This document shows positions 18,434-26,997 of a stretch of DNA of 64,000 bases, in pieces. Position 1 is the first letter of the stretch. The number at the start of each line of letters is the position of its first letter. This DNA is from JBDTSW01 sp963758845. GTDB lineage: Bacteria > Actinomycetota > Thermoleophilia > Solirubrobacterales > 70-9. The notes below the pieces were generated by a model. The model did no database searches and was not told the DNA's origin. It saw nothing but the letters and a program-made list of their open reading frames with translations. The position numbers were made by a program, and so were the translations under genes. Location of the stretch: the NCBI GenBank assembly GCA_963758845.1, contig CAVWWX010000002.1:2418001-2482000 (forward strand). The letters run 5' to 3'.

Positions 18434-19579
18434 ATGGACTTCGACCTCTCCGACGAGCAGCGGCTGCTGCGCGACACCGTCCGCGACTTCGCCGACCAGG
18501 AGATCCGGCCGGTGGCCGAGGAGCTCGACCGGACCAAGAGCTTTCCGTACGAGATCGTCGCCAAGCTCGGCGACCTGGGCCTGATGGGGATCCCGTTCCC
18601 GGAGGAGTACGGCGGCGGAGGCGCTGACACCCTGGCCTACGCGCTGGCGATCGAGGAGCTGGCGCGGGTGGACTCGTCGGTGGGGATCACCGTCGCCGCC
18701 CACACCTCGCTGGGGACCATGCCGATCCACCTATGGGGCACGGACGAGCAGCGCTCCGAGTGGCTGCCCGAGCTGTGCGCCGGCCGGCGGCTGGCCGCGT
18801 TCGGGCTGACCGAGCCGGACGCCGGGTCCGACGCGGGCGCGACGCGGACCACGGCCGAGCTGACCGACGGCGAGTGGGTGATCAACGGCGCCAAGCAGTT
18901 CATCACCAACTCGGGCACCGACATCACGGGCTGCGTATCGATCACCGCGGTGACGGGGCGCGAGAACGGCACCTCCGAGATCTCGAACATCATCGTTCCC
19001 AACGGCACCCCGGGTTATGAGATCGGCGAGGCGTACCGGAAAATGGGCTGGAACGCCTCCGACACACGGCCGCTCACCTTCGACGATTGCCACGTGCCCG
19101 AGGCCAACCTGCTGGGCCGCCGGGGCGAGGGCTTCAAGCAGTTCCTGCACATCCTCGACGGCGGGCGGATCGGCGTCGCCGCCATGGGCCTGGGGCTGGC
19201 CCAGGGCTCGCTGGACGAGGCGATCGCCTACGCGCGCGAGCGCCGGGCGTTCGGGCAGCCGATCTCGAAGTTCCAGGCCATCCAGGCGAAGATCGCCGAC
19301 ATCTCGACCGAGATCGAGGCCGCGCGGCTCTTGACCTACAAGGCAGCCCTGATGAAGGACCGAGGCGAGCCCTTCACGCTCACGGCCGCCCAGGCGAAGC
19401 TGAAGACGGGCCGTCTGGCGGTCCGGGCCGCCGAGGAGGCCGTGCAGATCCACGGCGGCTACGGCTACATCGAGGAGTACCCGGTATGCCGGTTCTATCG
19501 CGACGCCAAGATCCTCACGATCGGCGAGGGAACCGACGAGGTGCAGCAGATGGTGATCGCCCGGCAGTTGGGGTGCTAG
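18434..19579 (+). CDS. Acyl-CoA dehydrogenase
   Basis: 381 residues. Family signatures: GLTEPDAGSDAGATRTTA (FAD/substrate binding) and QIHGGYGYIEEYPVCRFYRD at the C-terminus, preceded by the helical region RRAFGQPISKFQAIQAKIAD. The catalytic base is expected to be the Glu in the GYIEEYP region, as in short-chain and butyryl-CoA type enzymes. It introduces the alpha-beta double bond in acyl-CoA and hands electrons to EtfAB. TAGGGT (18421-18426) ends 7 nt before the ATG, indicating a leaderless message. Confidence 0.95.
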   Translation: MDFDLSDEQRLLRDTVRDFADQEIRPVAEELDRTKSFPYEIVAKLGDLGLMGIPFPEEYGGGGADTLAYALAIEELARVDSSVGITVAAHTSLGTMPIHLWGTDEQRSEWLPELCAGRRLAAFGLTEPDAGSDAGATRTTAELTDGEWVINGAKQFITNSGTDITGCVSITAVTGRENGTSEISNIIVPNGTPGYEIGEAYRKMGWNASDTRPLTFDDCHVPEANLLGRRGEGFKQFLHILDGGRIGVAAMGLGLAQGSLDEAIAYARERRAFGQPISKFQAIQAKIADISTEIEAARLLTYKAALMKDRGEPFTLTAAQAKLKTGRLAVRAAEEAVQIHGGYGYIEEYPVCRFYRDAKILTIGEGTDEVQQMVIARQLGC

Positions 19580-19740
19580 GCGCTGCGGGCGGCGTCAGTT
19601 CCCACCGGAAACCCCCCTCAAGCGCCCAATAATTGCCCTGTTTGCGGCTTCATCATGCGGTTTTCCGGCCCATGCGCCGATTACGTCCCACGGCGTGCCT
19701 ACAGTGGCGTCGTTACTGCCTCCCACGAGAAGGGGTACTC

Positions 19741-19947
19741 ATGGCAGCACCGGAGGAGAGACTGGCCCGCCGCAACCGCAAGCCCTCCCGGCTCGCGCTG
19801 CAGCTGACCGACGCCTTCGCGTCGCTGGACGAGTGGTCCGAGGTGAAGGTGGTTCGCGACGAGTTCGGGTATCGCGACCGGGTCATCGCGCAGATCCGCC
19901 CGGCTAGTTCCGGACCCCATCCCTACGACTGGTCGGAAGCCGCCTAG
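19741..19947 (+). CDS. Small conserved-looking hypothetical protein, 68 aa
   Basis: 68 residues starting MAAPEERLARRNRKPSRLAL. The ATG has GAGAAGGGG 6-7 nt upstream. The N-terminus is basic, followed by an amphipathic helix (LQLTDAFASLDEWSEVKVV) and a short beta-like segment with YRDRVIAQIRP. No membrane segment or metal motif. Its TAG stop is shared with that of the convergent MeaB gene at a CTAG. I do not recognise it; the 160 nt before it hold no clear terminator. Confidence 0.6.
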   Translation: MAAPEERLARRNRKPSRLALQLTDAFASLDEWSEVKVVRDEFGYRDRVIAQIRPASSGPHPYDWSEAA

Positions 19948-20918
19948 CCGTCACCCTCACCCTCGATCCTCGCCAGCAGCGTGCGGGCGGCGGTCGCGGG
20001 GTCCGTTTCGCGCCTGACGACGCTGTCGAGGAGACCGGCCCATTCGGGATCCGCCTGTGCCTTGGCCTCGAGGTCGCGCCGCAGGCGGGACGCCGCGATC
20101 CCAATCACCTCGGCGCGGAGGTTGCGAGCGCGGCGCTCGGCCAGCGTCCCCTCGGCGGCGATGTGCTCGCGGTGTGAGTCGATCGTCTCGCGCAGCTTGG
20201 CGATGCCCTCCCCCTTCACGGCCTCGGTCTTCACCACCGGGACCCGCCACGAGCGATCGGGGCCCAGCGCCAGCACCGCGCGGACCTCGCGGACCATGGT
20301 GTCGGCGAGCGGATGGTCGGACTTGTTGACCACGATCACGTCGGGGATCTCCATCACGCCGGCCTTGAGCGCCTGAATCGAGTCGCCAGAGCCTGGCATC
20401 AGCGCGAGCACGATCGTGTCGGCGTGGTCGACGACGTCGATCTCGCCCTGCCCGACTCCCACCGTCTCGACCAGCACGTAGTCCTTGCCCGAGGCGTCCA
20501 TGAGGAGCGCCGCCTGGAGGGCAGCCTCGGCCAGGCCGCCGAGCGAGCCGCGGGTGGCCATCGACCGGATGAACACGCCCGGGTCGAGGAAGTGGTCGGA
20601 AAGGCGGATGCGGTCGCCCAGGACGGCGCCGCGCGTGAACGGGCTGGACGGGTCCACCGAGAGCACGCCAACGTCGTTGTGGTCCTCCCGGAGGGTCTTG
20701 GTCAGAGCGCCGATCAGGGTGCTCTTGCCCACGCCGGGCGGCCCGGTGAGCCCGATGATGCGCGCGTTACCCGTACGCGGGTAGAGCTCGGCGACCAGCT
20801 CGTCGCCGGCGGCCTCGCGGTTCTCGACCAGGCTGATCCCCCGGGCCAGCGCACGCCCCTCCCCGGCGAGCAGGCGCTCGGCCAGCGGCTTGTCGGCGTC
20901 GTTCGTCGGTTCGGTCAC
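19944..20918 (-). CDS. meaB: MeaB/ArgK-family GTPase, chaperone of B12-dependent mutase
   Basis: 324 residues from GTG 20918; TAGACT (20934-20929) lies 10 nt before it. P-loop LTGPPGVGKSTLIGAL near residue 56, switch residues in VDPSSPFTRGAVLGDR, Walker B-like LVETVGVGQGEIDV, and the guanine-specificity motif NKSD. The C-terminal helices form the dimerisation arm. MeaB protects and reloads the cobalamin of methylmalonyl- or isobutyryl-CoA mutase. The mutase subunits are 9-11 kb away on the same strand. Confidence 0.95.
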   Translation of the reverse strand: MTEPTNDADKPLAERLLAGEGRALARGISLVENREAAGDELVAELYPRTGNARIIGLTGPPGVGKSTLIGALTKTLREDHNDVGVLSVDPSSPFTRGAVLGDRIRLSDHFLDPGVFIRSMATRGSLGGLAEAALQAALLMDASGKDYVLVETVGVGQGEIDVVDHADTIVLALMPGSGDSIQALKAGVMEIPDVIVVNKSDHPLADTMVREVRAVLALGPDRSWRVPVVKTEAVKGEGIAKLRETIDSHREHIAAEGTLAERRARNLRAEVIGIAASRLRRDLEAKAQADPEWAGLLDSVVRRETDPATAARTLLARIEGEGDG

Positions 20919-20928
20919 GGGGCGTGGC

Positions 20929-20938
20929 AGTCTAGATT
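20929..20938. promoter_or_regulatory. Back-to-back -10 elements of meaB and the acyltransferase gene
   Basis: The ten bases AGTCTAGATT contain a minus-strand -10 TAGACT (20934-20929) and a plus-strand -10 TAGATT (20933-20938). Each ends exactly 10 nt before the start codon it serves (GTG 20918 and TTG 20949). Polymerase could occupy only one at a time. Confidence 0.55.
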
Positions 20939-20948
20939 CCACGCGGCC

Positions 20949-21596
20949 TTGATCTCGTCGCTCCGCTTCTTCGCCGCGAACGGAATGCTCACGCCGCGCT
21001 ACGCGCGCCTCTACTGGCGCTACCTGTGGCGGCGGTTCCTGACGCCCGCGGGATGGCGCTGGCAGACCGACGGGCCCGTGTTCTTCGGGCGCAACCTGGA
21101 GCTCGAGATCGGCCGCCGCGGGCGCATCCGGTTCGGCCGGTTCGTCTGGGTCGGCGACGGGACCAAGATCCGCTGCCACGAGGGCGAGGTCGTGATCGGG
21201 GCCAAGACCGTCCTGGGCCAGGAGTGCACGATCTCCGCCTACAAGCGGATCCGCGTCGGCGAGCAGTGCGTGGTCGCCGACCGGGCCATGTTCATCGACT
21301 TCGACCACGGGATCGTGGAGGTCGAGCGGCCGATCCGCCAGCAAGGCATCTACATGGAGCCCGTCAACGTGGGCTCCAACGTCTGGATCGGCTACGGGGC
21401 CACCGTCCTGCGCGGGGCGGCGGTAGGCGACAACGCGGTGCTGGGCACCTACGCCGTCGTCACCCGTGACGTGCCCGCGAACGCGGTCGCCGCCGGCGTC
21501 CCGGCGCGAGTGATCAGGATGCGGGAGGCACCAACGACGCTGCGGTGGGCTGATCCCGTGGATCCACCACCCCCCGCTCCGCCTCCTGAGGCTTGA
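20949..21596 (+). CDS. Left-handed beta-helix (hexapeptide) acyl/acetyltransferase
   Basis: 215 residues if started at TTG 20949 (10 nt behind TAGATT); ATG 20985 would give 203. Basic opening RYARLYWRYLWRRFL, then imperfect hexapeptide turns from about residue 60 to 185: VVIGAKTVLGQECTISAY, FIDFDHGIVEVERPI (catalytic His expected here) and NVWIGYGATVLRGAAVGD, ending DVPANAVAAGVPARVIR. The fold is that of maltose/galactoside O-acetyltransferases. Its place beside the GT4/GH57/methyltransferase genes suggests acylation of a polysaccharide, as proposed for mycobacterial Rv3034c. The last 83 nt overlap the end of the convergent AI-2E gene. Confidence 0.85.
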   Translation: MISSLRFFAANGMLTPRYARLYWRYLWRRFLTPAGWRWQTDGPVFFGRNLELEIGRRGRIRFGRFVWVGDGTKIRCHEGEVVIGAKTVLGQECTISAYKRIRVGEQCVVADRAMFIDFDHGIVEVERPIRQQGIYMEPVNVGSNVWIGYGATVLRGAAVGDNAVLGTYAVVTRDVPANAVAAGVPARVIRMREAPTTLRWADPVDPPPPAPPPEA

Positions 21597-22632
21597 CCCA
21601 GGCCTCGTCGACGATGATCACGATCAGAGACAGGATCGGGACGGCCACGAAGAGGCCGACGAAGCCGAAGAGCTGGCCGATCACGACGACCCCAATCGCG
21701 ACGAGAGCCGGGTGGAGCCTGACGCGGTTGGCCATCACCAGCGGGATCGTGAGGTTCGACTCGACCTGCTGGACGAGGACGTAGATCGCCAGCGTCACGA
21801 GCGCCTTCTCGGGCGAGTCCGTGAGGGCGAAGAGCGTCGGCGGCACCGCCCCGACGATCGCGCCGAAGTAGGGGATCAGGACCAGGACCGCCGAGAAGAC
21901 CGCGAAGAAGATCGCGAAGTCCAGCCCGATCAACGTGAGGCCGACGAAGAGGAGCACGGCGGTCAGGACCATGTCGAACACAACGCCCTCCATCCAGCCG
22001 ATCCAGCTGGCGCGCAGACGGTCCATCACGGTCTGCGCCCAGACCCGGCGGTCGGGCGGGAACAGCTGCTCGAGGCCCCGGACCAGGGGCTCGGGGCGCA
22101 CCGCCATGTAGTAGGCGGTGATGAGCATCAGCAGGAACGCACCCAGCACGCCGGCGACGCTCAAGCCCAGCGATGCCAGGGGACCGATGAACTCGCCGGG
22201 GTCGTCGGTGTAGCGCTGGAGGAACTCCTGGACCTCGAGTCCCACCTCGCTGGGCTCCGAGCCCGTGATGTCGGCCACCGTCGACTCGACGTCGGCGACG
22301 ATCGCCGGCACCTCGTCCACGAACTCCTGTGCCTGGTCGGCGAACGACGGGATGATCAGCGCCAGCAGCCCGACGAAGATCCCGACGCCGATCAGGAGCC
22401 CGATCAGGGCTCCAACCGCGCGCGGGATCTTGTAGCGCTCGAGCCTGGTCGCGCACGCCGACAGCGGGATCGCGAGCAGCACCGTGATCAGGATCGCGAT
22501 CAGCAGCGTCGCCAGCTGCTGGAAGAGCAGGCCGAACAGCAACAGGCCCGCCGCCAGCAGGACGGCCCGGCTCAACGGGTGCAGCTGCCGCTGCTCCAGG
22601 GGCGTCACGTGTGGCTGCTCCGGCGTGCTCAC
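21514..22632 (-). CDS. AI-2E/PerM-family membrane transporter
   Basis: 372 residues with about eight membrane segments: a pair at residues 20-60, one near 75, and a C-terminal cluster from about 170 to 345. The family motif area VLIPYFGAIVGAVPPTLFAL and the end VGQLFGFVGLFVAVPILSL are typical. A periplasmic loop of about 80 residues lies between the third and fourth segments. Family members export autoinducer-2 or act in Na+/Li+ antiport; the true substrate here is unknown. Starts at GTG, with TAGCGT (22647-22642) 9 nt upstream. Confidence 0.9.
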   Translation of the reverse strand: MSTPEQPHVTPLEQRQLHPLSRAVLLAAGLLLFGLLFQQLATLLIAILITVLLAIPLSACATRLERYKIPRAVGALIGLLIGVGIFVGLLALIIPSFADQAQEFVDEVPAIVADVESTVADITGSEPSEVGLEVQEFLQRYTDDPGEFIGPLASLGLSVAGVLGAFLLMLITAYYMAVRPEPLVRGLEQLFPPDRRVWAQTVMDRLRASWIGWMEGVVFDMVLTAVLLFVGLTLIGLDFAIFFAVFSAVLVLIPYFGAIVGAVPPTLFALTDSPEKALVTLAIYVLVQQVESNLTIPLVMANRVRLHPALVAIGVVVIGQLFGFVGLFVAVPILSLIVIIVDEAWVKPQEAERGVVDPRDQPTAASLVPPAS

Positions 22633-22689
22633 TCGAAGCCCACGCTACCCGCTGCGACGGCCCCCGACGCGGACGGGCGCCCGGACGAC

Positions 22690-23880
22690 CTATGCGCTGC
22701 TGACCCCGGCCAGCTCGCCGTAGAGCTCGGCTGTCTGGGTCGCGACGTCCGCCCAGTCGAACCCGCGGATGTGCTCGAGGCCCTCTGCCACCAGGCGGTC
22801 GCCCAGCTCGGGGTCGGTGAGCACGCGGACGGCCACCTGCGCCAGCGCCTGCGGGTCGCGCGCACGAAAGCGCAGGCCGGCGCCGTCGTCGGGGACGACC
22901 TCGCGCAGCCCGCCGGTGTCGGCGACGATGCACGGGCAGCCCGACGCCATCGCCTCCAGGGCGACCAGGCCGAACGGCTCGTAGATCGAGGGCACCACGC
23001 ACACGTCGGCGATCCGGTAGAGCGAATGCAGCACGTCATCGCCGATCCACCCCAGGAAGGTCCCGTGCTCGAGCAGACCCAGCTCGTTGGCCTGGGCGCG
23101 CAGCTCATCCTCGTGCGTGCCCGAGCCGGCAACCAGGAAGCGCGTCCCCGGAGCCTGCTCGATCACCTCGGGCATGGCCTCCAGAGCAAGCTGGAAGCCC
23201 TTCTCGTAGACCAGCCGGCCGATCAGCAGGACCAGGCGCTCGTCGGGGCGTGCGAACTCGCCGCGCAGACGGTCCAGCTCGGCCCGGGGCTGGGGCTGGA
23301 GGTCGCCGGGGTCGATCCCGTTCGGGATGACCTCGATCCGGTCCTCGGGCACGCCGAAGATGTCGGCGACCTGTTCGCGCATGTAGAACGAGCAGGCGAT
23401 CACCCGGTCGGCGCGGTTGGTGATCCAGCGCTCGACGCCGTGGATATGCGACTGGGGGTGCTTGTCGACCCAGCCCTGGTGGCGCCCGTACTCGGTCGCG
23501 TGGATCGTGGTCACCAGCGGCGAGTCGAAGCGCCGCGCGAGGTGGTCGCACGCCATCGCGACGAGCCAGTCGTGGCCGTGGACGAGGTCGAAGTCGTGGT
23601 GGTCGCCCAGCTCGACGCCCGCGGCGAGCATGTCCGAGTTCATGCGCTCGACCCAGGCCACGAACTCCGAGAGGTCGGTCGGGCGCTTTGGCTCGATCAC
23701 GCGGTGGACGCGGACGCCGTTCACCAGCTCCTCGGCCGGCGACTCCTCGTTCCCGCGCGTGAGCACGTGAACCTCGGCGCCCAGATCGACGAGCCCCTCG
23801 GAGAGCTTGCGGACGTGGCGCGCCAGGCCCCCTTCGATCAGGGGCGGGTACTCCCAGGAGAGGATCAGTGCGCGGCTCAC
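22690..23880 (-). CDS. GT4-family alpha-glucosyltransferase, Rv3032/glycogen-synthase-like
   Basis: 396 residues, GT-B fold. Opens SRALILSWEYPPLIEGGLAR, the acceptor-side Lys/Gly loop of GlgA-like GT4 enzymes; donor-side motifs IGRLVYEKGF and the EPFGLVALEAMASG (E-x7-E) block are intact, as is HGHDW for the active-site His region. In mycobacteria the gene next to the GH57 branching enzyme (Rv3032) elongates the alpha-1,4-glucan of methylglucose lipopolysaccharide. Here the GH57 gene lies 10 nt upstream on the same strand, the same pairing. Glycogen synthesis is the alternative. Confidence 0.9.
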   Translation of the reverse strand: MSRALILSWEYPPLIEGGLARHVRKLSEGLVDLGAEVHVLTRGNEESPAEELVNGVRVHRVIEPKRPTDLSEFVAWVERMNSDMLAAGVELGDHHDFDLVHGHDWLVAMACDHLARRFDSPLVTTIHATEYGRHQGWVDKHPQSHIHGVERWITNRADRVIACSFYMREQVADIFGVPEDRIEVIPNGIDPGDLQPQPRAELDRLRGEFARPDERLVLLIGRLVYEKGFQLALEAMPEVIEQAPGTRFLVAGSGTHEDELRAQANELGLLEHGTFLGWIGDDVLHSLYRIADVCVVPSIYEPFGLVALEAMASGCPCIVADTGGLREVVPDDGAGLRFRARDPQALAQVAVRVLTDPELGDRLVAEGLEHIRGFDWADVATQTAELYGELAGVSSA

Positions 23881-23890
23881 GGCGGTTTGG

Positions 23891-25309
23891 TTACGGCTCT
23901 GACAGCGGAGCGAGGCTCAGGTCGGGCGCCAGGTTGCGCAGGCGCCGATCGGGCGGTGCCGCGGAGTGTATGGCCTCAAGCATGGCCTCGGCGTGGCTCG
24001 TGGCGCGGTCCCACGGGTAATCACCCGCCTGGCGCCGGCCGTCGAGGAACGCCCAGTCGCTGGACTGCAACGCGAGCAGCTCGCGCGCGGCTCGCTCGGT
24101 CTCGGCGCCCTCCGAGCCCGCCCGGCGCAGGTGGCGCACCAGGCGCAGCTCCAGCCGCCGCGCCGCCCACGCCAGGTCGGCGACAGGCGGCGAGTCCCAG
24201 GTGCGAAGGTCCTTGCCCTCGCCCCAGGTCGAGGGCTCCAGCGCCCGCTCCTCGGGCCTGTGGCGCTCGAGCGCCGCGCCGAGGGCCATCATCTCGACGC
24301 CCGCCTGGCCAGCGGTGCGTGTGACCTCCTCCAGCCACGCCGGGCCCTCCCACCACCAGTGGCCGAGCAGCTCGGTGTCGATCGCGAACACGACCAGCCC
24401 GGGGCTCCCCCGCTCGGCCCGGAAGACCTCGAGGCGGCGCGCGATCGACGCGACGAACTCGCGCGCCTGCTCGCGGGCGCGCTCCTCGGCCACCTCCGGC
24501 GCGTAGGTGTGCCCGCCGATCGCCCAAGGCCGGGTGCCGCGCAGCGACTCGCGGTGGAAGTCGGCGTGGGCGGGATCGGAGGGATAGCCGTCCAGAGACC
24601 ACAGCCACGAGACCGCCTCCCAGTCGATCGTGAACGCCACCGGGCCCTCGCGCGTCGCCACCGGCGCCAGCGCCGCGGTGCCCTCCTCGTGGGCGGACTG
24701 GTCTGCGCAGAAGTACTCGAGGCCCCGCTCGGCGAGCAGCGCCTCGAGCCCGGGCTCGTACGCGCACTCGGGAAGCCAGAACCCGGCGGGCTCGCCGAAG
24801 CGCCGGCGGTGCGAGCGCAGGCCGGCGTCGACCTGTAGCCGGCGCCCGGCGGTCGTGGCGACCAGCGGCAGCACGGCGTGGGTTGCCGCGGACGCGAGTA
24901 GCTCGACTCGGCCCGCCTGCGCCGGCTCGCGAAAGAGGGCGGGAAGGTCGTCGCCCAGGTCGTCCAGGCGGGCAAGCGCCCGGCGGTAGCGCTGTGCCTC
25001 CGCGGCGCAGGCCGGACGCAGCTCGGGATCGGCGTCGCCGGCGTCGGCCTCGGCCGAGCCGACGCGGAACGTGCCGACGAACTCGCGAAGCCTGCCCGCC
25101 ACTCCGTCCGCCTCGAGCTGGTCGGCCAGCACGGGCGTCACGCTGAGGGTCACGTCCCGGGCAACGTCCATGACCGGCATGTAGGAACGGCAAACGGCGT
25201 CGAACAGCCACTCCTCGCCGAACGGATACGTGCCGAACCCCTCGACGTACGGCATGTGGCTGTGGAGGACTACCGCGAGGGACCCCACCCCCGGGCTCAT
25301 GCGCGGCAC
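23891..25309 (-). CDS. GH57 1,4-alpha-glucan branching enzyme (DUF1957 C-terminus)
   Basis: 472 residues. GH57 conserved regions: LHSHMPYVE (region 1, residues 15-23), WLPECAYEPG with nucleophile Glu181, and FAIDTELLGHWWWEG with acid/base Asp311. The C-terminal helical domain (about 340-472) matches the DUF1957-type branching enzymes. It cuts and re-attaches alpha-1,4-glucan as alpha-1,6 branches in the cytoplasm. The start overlaps the end of the methyltransferase gene by 13 nt. Mycobacterial Rv3031 is the counterpart in the methylglucose lipopolysaccharide cluster. Confidence 0.93.
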   Translation of the reverse strand: MPRMSPGVGSLAVVLHSHMPYVEGFGTYPFGEEWLFDAVCRSYMPVMDVARDVTLSVTPVLADQLEADGVAGRLREFVGTFRVGSAEADAGDADPELRPACAAEAQRYRRALARLDDLGDDLPALFREPAQAGRVELLASAATHAVLPLVATTAGRRLQVDAGLRSHRRRFGEPAGFWLPECAYEPGLEALLAERGLEYFCADQSAHEEGTAALAPVATREGPVAFTIDWEAVSWLWSLDGYPSDPAHADFHRESLRGTRPWAIGGHTYAPEVAEERAREQAREFVASIARRLEVFRAERGSPGLVVFAIDTELLGHWWWEGPAWLEEVTRTAGQAGVEMMALGAALERHRPEERALEPSTWGEGKDLRTWDSPPVADLAWAARRLELRLVRHLRRAGSEGAETERAARELLALQSSDWAFLDGRRQAGDYPWDRATSHAEAMLEAIHSAAPPDRRLRNLAPDLSLAPLSEP

Positions 25310-26052
25310 ACCGCCACGAAGTCCAGTGCGCCGTCGAGGTCGGCCTCACCGGCCCTCCGAAGCGTGAAGTCCGACGCGGCGATCGCCGGGGTGAACCGGT
25401 CATAGAACGGCTTCGTGATCCGAAGCGCCTTGTGGACGCGGTCCCAGCCGGCGCGGAGGGCCAGCTCGTGGGCCCGGAGCTTGCGCGCGTGAAACAGGCC
25501 GAGCACCTCCACCTGGGAGAAGCAGGGCTCGAGCAGCTCGCGGTACTCGGCGAGCGTGTACTCGCGAAGGTGCCACGGGTTGTCGGACTTCTCGGCCCCG
25601 GGAGGCGCGAGCGTCAGCCGGTTGGGAGTCGAGACGTACGCCACCGGTGCCGCCGCCGCGAAGCCCCGCAGCAGCGCGGCCGGATCGGCGATGTGCTCGA
25701 TCGTCTGCAGGAAGACGATCGCGTCGCAGGGGCCGGCGAAGCTCTCGACCAGGTCGCGCTGGAAACGGAGGTTCGGGCGCACGTAGCGCAGTTGCGCGTG
25801 CTCGTGAGCCTGCGGGTTCGCGTCGACGCCGACGACCTCGGCCGCGGCGCCGGCGAGGAGGTCGGACCCGTAGCCCTCGCCGCAGGCCAGGTCGGCCACG
25901 CTCAGGCCGCGGACGCGCCCAGCGATCCACTCGTACACGGCCAAGTGGCGGCGGTACCAGTAGTTCTCGTCGGGCACGTCGGGCAGCGTGCGCTCCCCGG
26001 TCAGCTCGAGGGGAGGCACGCCCTCGGGCTGGTGCAGCTGGAGGTGCGGCAT
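25297..26052 (-). CDS. SAM-dependent methyltransferase, Rv3030-like
   Basis: 251 residues, class I Rossmann fold. SAM motif I is VADLACGEGYGSDLLAG and a conserved VSTPNRLTLAP marks the end of the core. The unusual N-terminal block LTGERTLPDVPDENYWYRRH and the later NPWHLREYTLAEYRELL and GLFHARKLR match, as I remember it, mycobacterial Rv3030, the putative sugar O-methyltransferase of methylglucose lipopolysaccharide synthesis. First gene of the run methyltransferase-GH57-GT4. TACGCT (26066-26061) ends 8 nt before the ATG. Confidence 0.88.
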   Translation of the reverse strand: MPHLQLHQPEGVPPLELTGERTLPDVPDENYWYRRHLAVYEWIAGRVRGLSVADLACGEGYGSDLLAGAAAEVVGVDANPQAHEHAQLRYVRPNLRFQRDLVESFAGPCDAIVFLQTIEHIADPAALLRGFAAAAPVAYVSTPNRLTLAPPGAEKSDNPWHLREYTLAEYRELLEPCFSQVEVLGLFHARKLRAHELALRAGWDRVHKALRITKPFYDRFTPAIAASDFTLRRAGEADLDGALDFVAVCRA

Positions 26053-26094
26053 GGCGCGGGAGCGTAGACGCGCGGGCTACCATTCCGGCCCCTC

Positions 26095-26997
26095 ATGCCC
26101 GCCTCGCCCTCGGCGACCGCCGAGCACATCAAGGACGTGAACACCCGCTATCACGACGCGGCGGCCTCGTCTTACGACGCGAAGTGGGGGATCGACTTCG
26201 GCGAGATCGGGCAGGACCAGGTCGCCTCGAAGCTGCGCAAGGCGCTCGGCCGCGAGCCCGGCACGTACGCGGACGCGCTGGAGATCGGCGCCGGCACCGG
26301 CTACTTCGGGCTGAACCTGGTCCAGGCCGGCACCGTCGCGCGCCTGACCTCCACGGACATCTCGCCCAGGATGCTGGCCTCCCTCGAGCGCTCGGCTGGC
26401 GACCTGGGCCTCGAGGTGTCGACCGCCGTGACCGAGGCCGAGTCCCTCCCGTTCTCCGACGGCTCCTTCGACCTGGTGTTCGGGCACGCGGTCCTTCACC
26501 ACATCCCCGACCTCCGTCGCGCGTTCGGCGAGTTCCACCGCGTGCTGCGGCCTCGGGGCACCCTCGTCTTCTGCGGCGAGCCCTCCCGCTACGGCGACCG
26601 GATCGCAGCCCTCCCCAAGCGAGCCGGCGCGCTGCTGGCGCCCGCTTGGCGGGCCGCCATTCGGGCCACTGCCGCCGAGGAGGCCGCCGAGTGCGGCCAC
26701 GAACTCGAGCCCGAGGTCGACGTCCACGCGTTCGCCCCGGGCGACCTGAGCCTGCTGCTGCGCGACACCGGCTTCGGCGATGGCCAGGTCCGCGGCGAGG
26801 AGCTGCTGGCGAACGCGTGGGGCTGGACGCTCCGCACGCTCGAGTCAAGCGCCGAGCCCGCCGAGGTGCCGTTCGGGTGGCGGCGCTTCGCCTTCCACAG
26901 CTACCTCGCCCTGCAGCGGGTCGACACCGAGCTGCTCGAGCCGCGCCTCCCGCCGCAGCTCTTCTACAACCTGCTGCTCAGCGCCCGCCGCGCCTAG
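26095..26997 (+). CDS. Class I SAM-dependent methyltransferase
   Basis: 300 residues. Motif I ALEIGAGTGYFGLNLVQAG near residue 60, acidic STDISPRML near 82, and the post-motif FDLVFGHAVLHHIPDLRRAF near 125 define a Methyltransf_11-type enzyme. The C-terminal 100 residues (from LPKRAGALLAPAWRAA) are helical and may bind a lipid-like or polyketide-like substrate, but this is a guess. It is divergent from the Rv3030-like methyltransferase with 42 nt between starts. Its TAG stop is shared with the convergent DipZ-like gene. Confidence 0.88.
   Translation: MPASPSATAEHIKDVNTRYHDAAASSYDAKWGIDFGEIGQDQVASKLRKALGREPGTYADALEIGAGTGYFGLNLVQAGTVARLTSTDISPRMLASLERSAGDLGLEVSTAVTEAESLPFSDGSFDLVFGHAVLHHIPDLRRAFGEFHRVLRPRGTLVFCGEPSRYGDRIAALPKRAGALLAPAWRAAIRATAAEEAAECGHELEPEVDVHAFAPGDLSLLLRDTGFGDGQVRGEELLANAWGWTLRTLESSAEPAEVPFGWRRFAFHSYLALQRVDTELLEPRLPPQLFYNLLLSARRA

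Noticed and set aside
21514..21596. The 83-bp convergent overlap as a sign of a wrong stop
   Set aside because: Both reading frames remain family-like close to their ends, and proline-rich tails are common in this genome; an overlap is acceptable.
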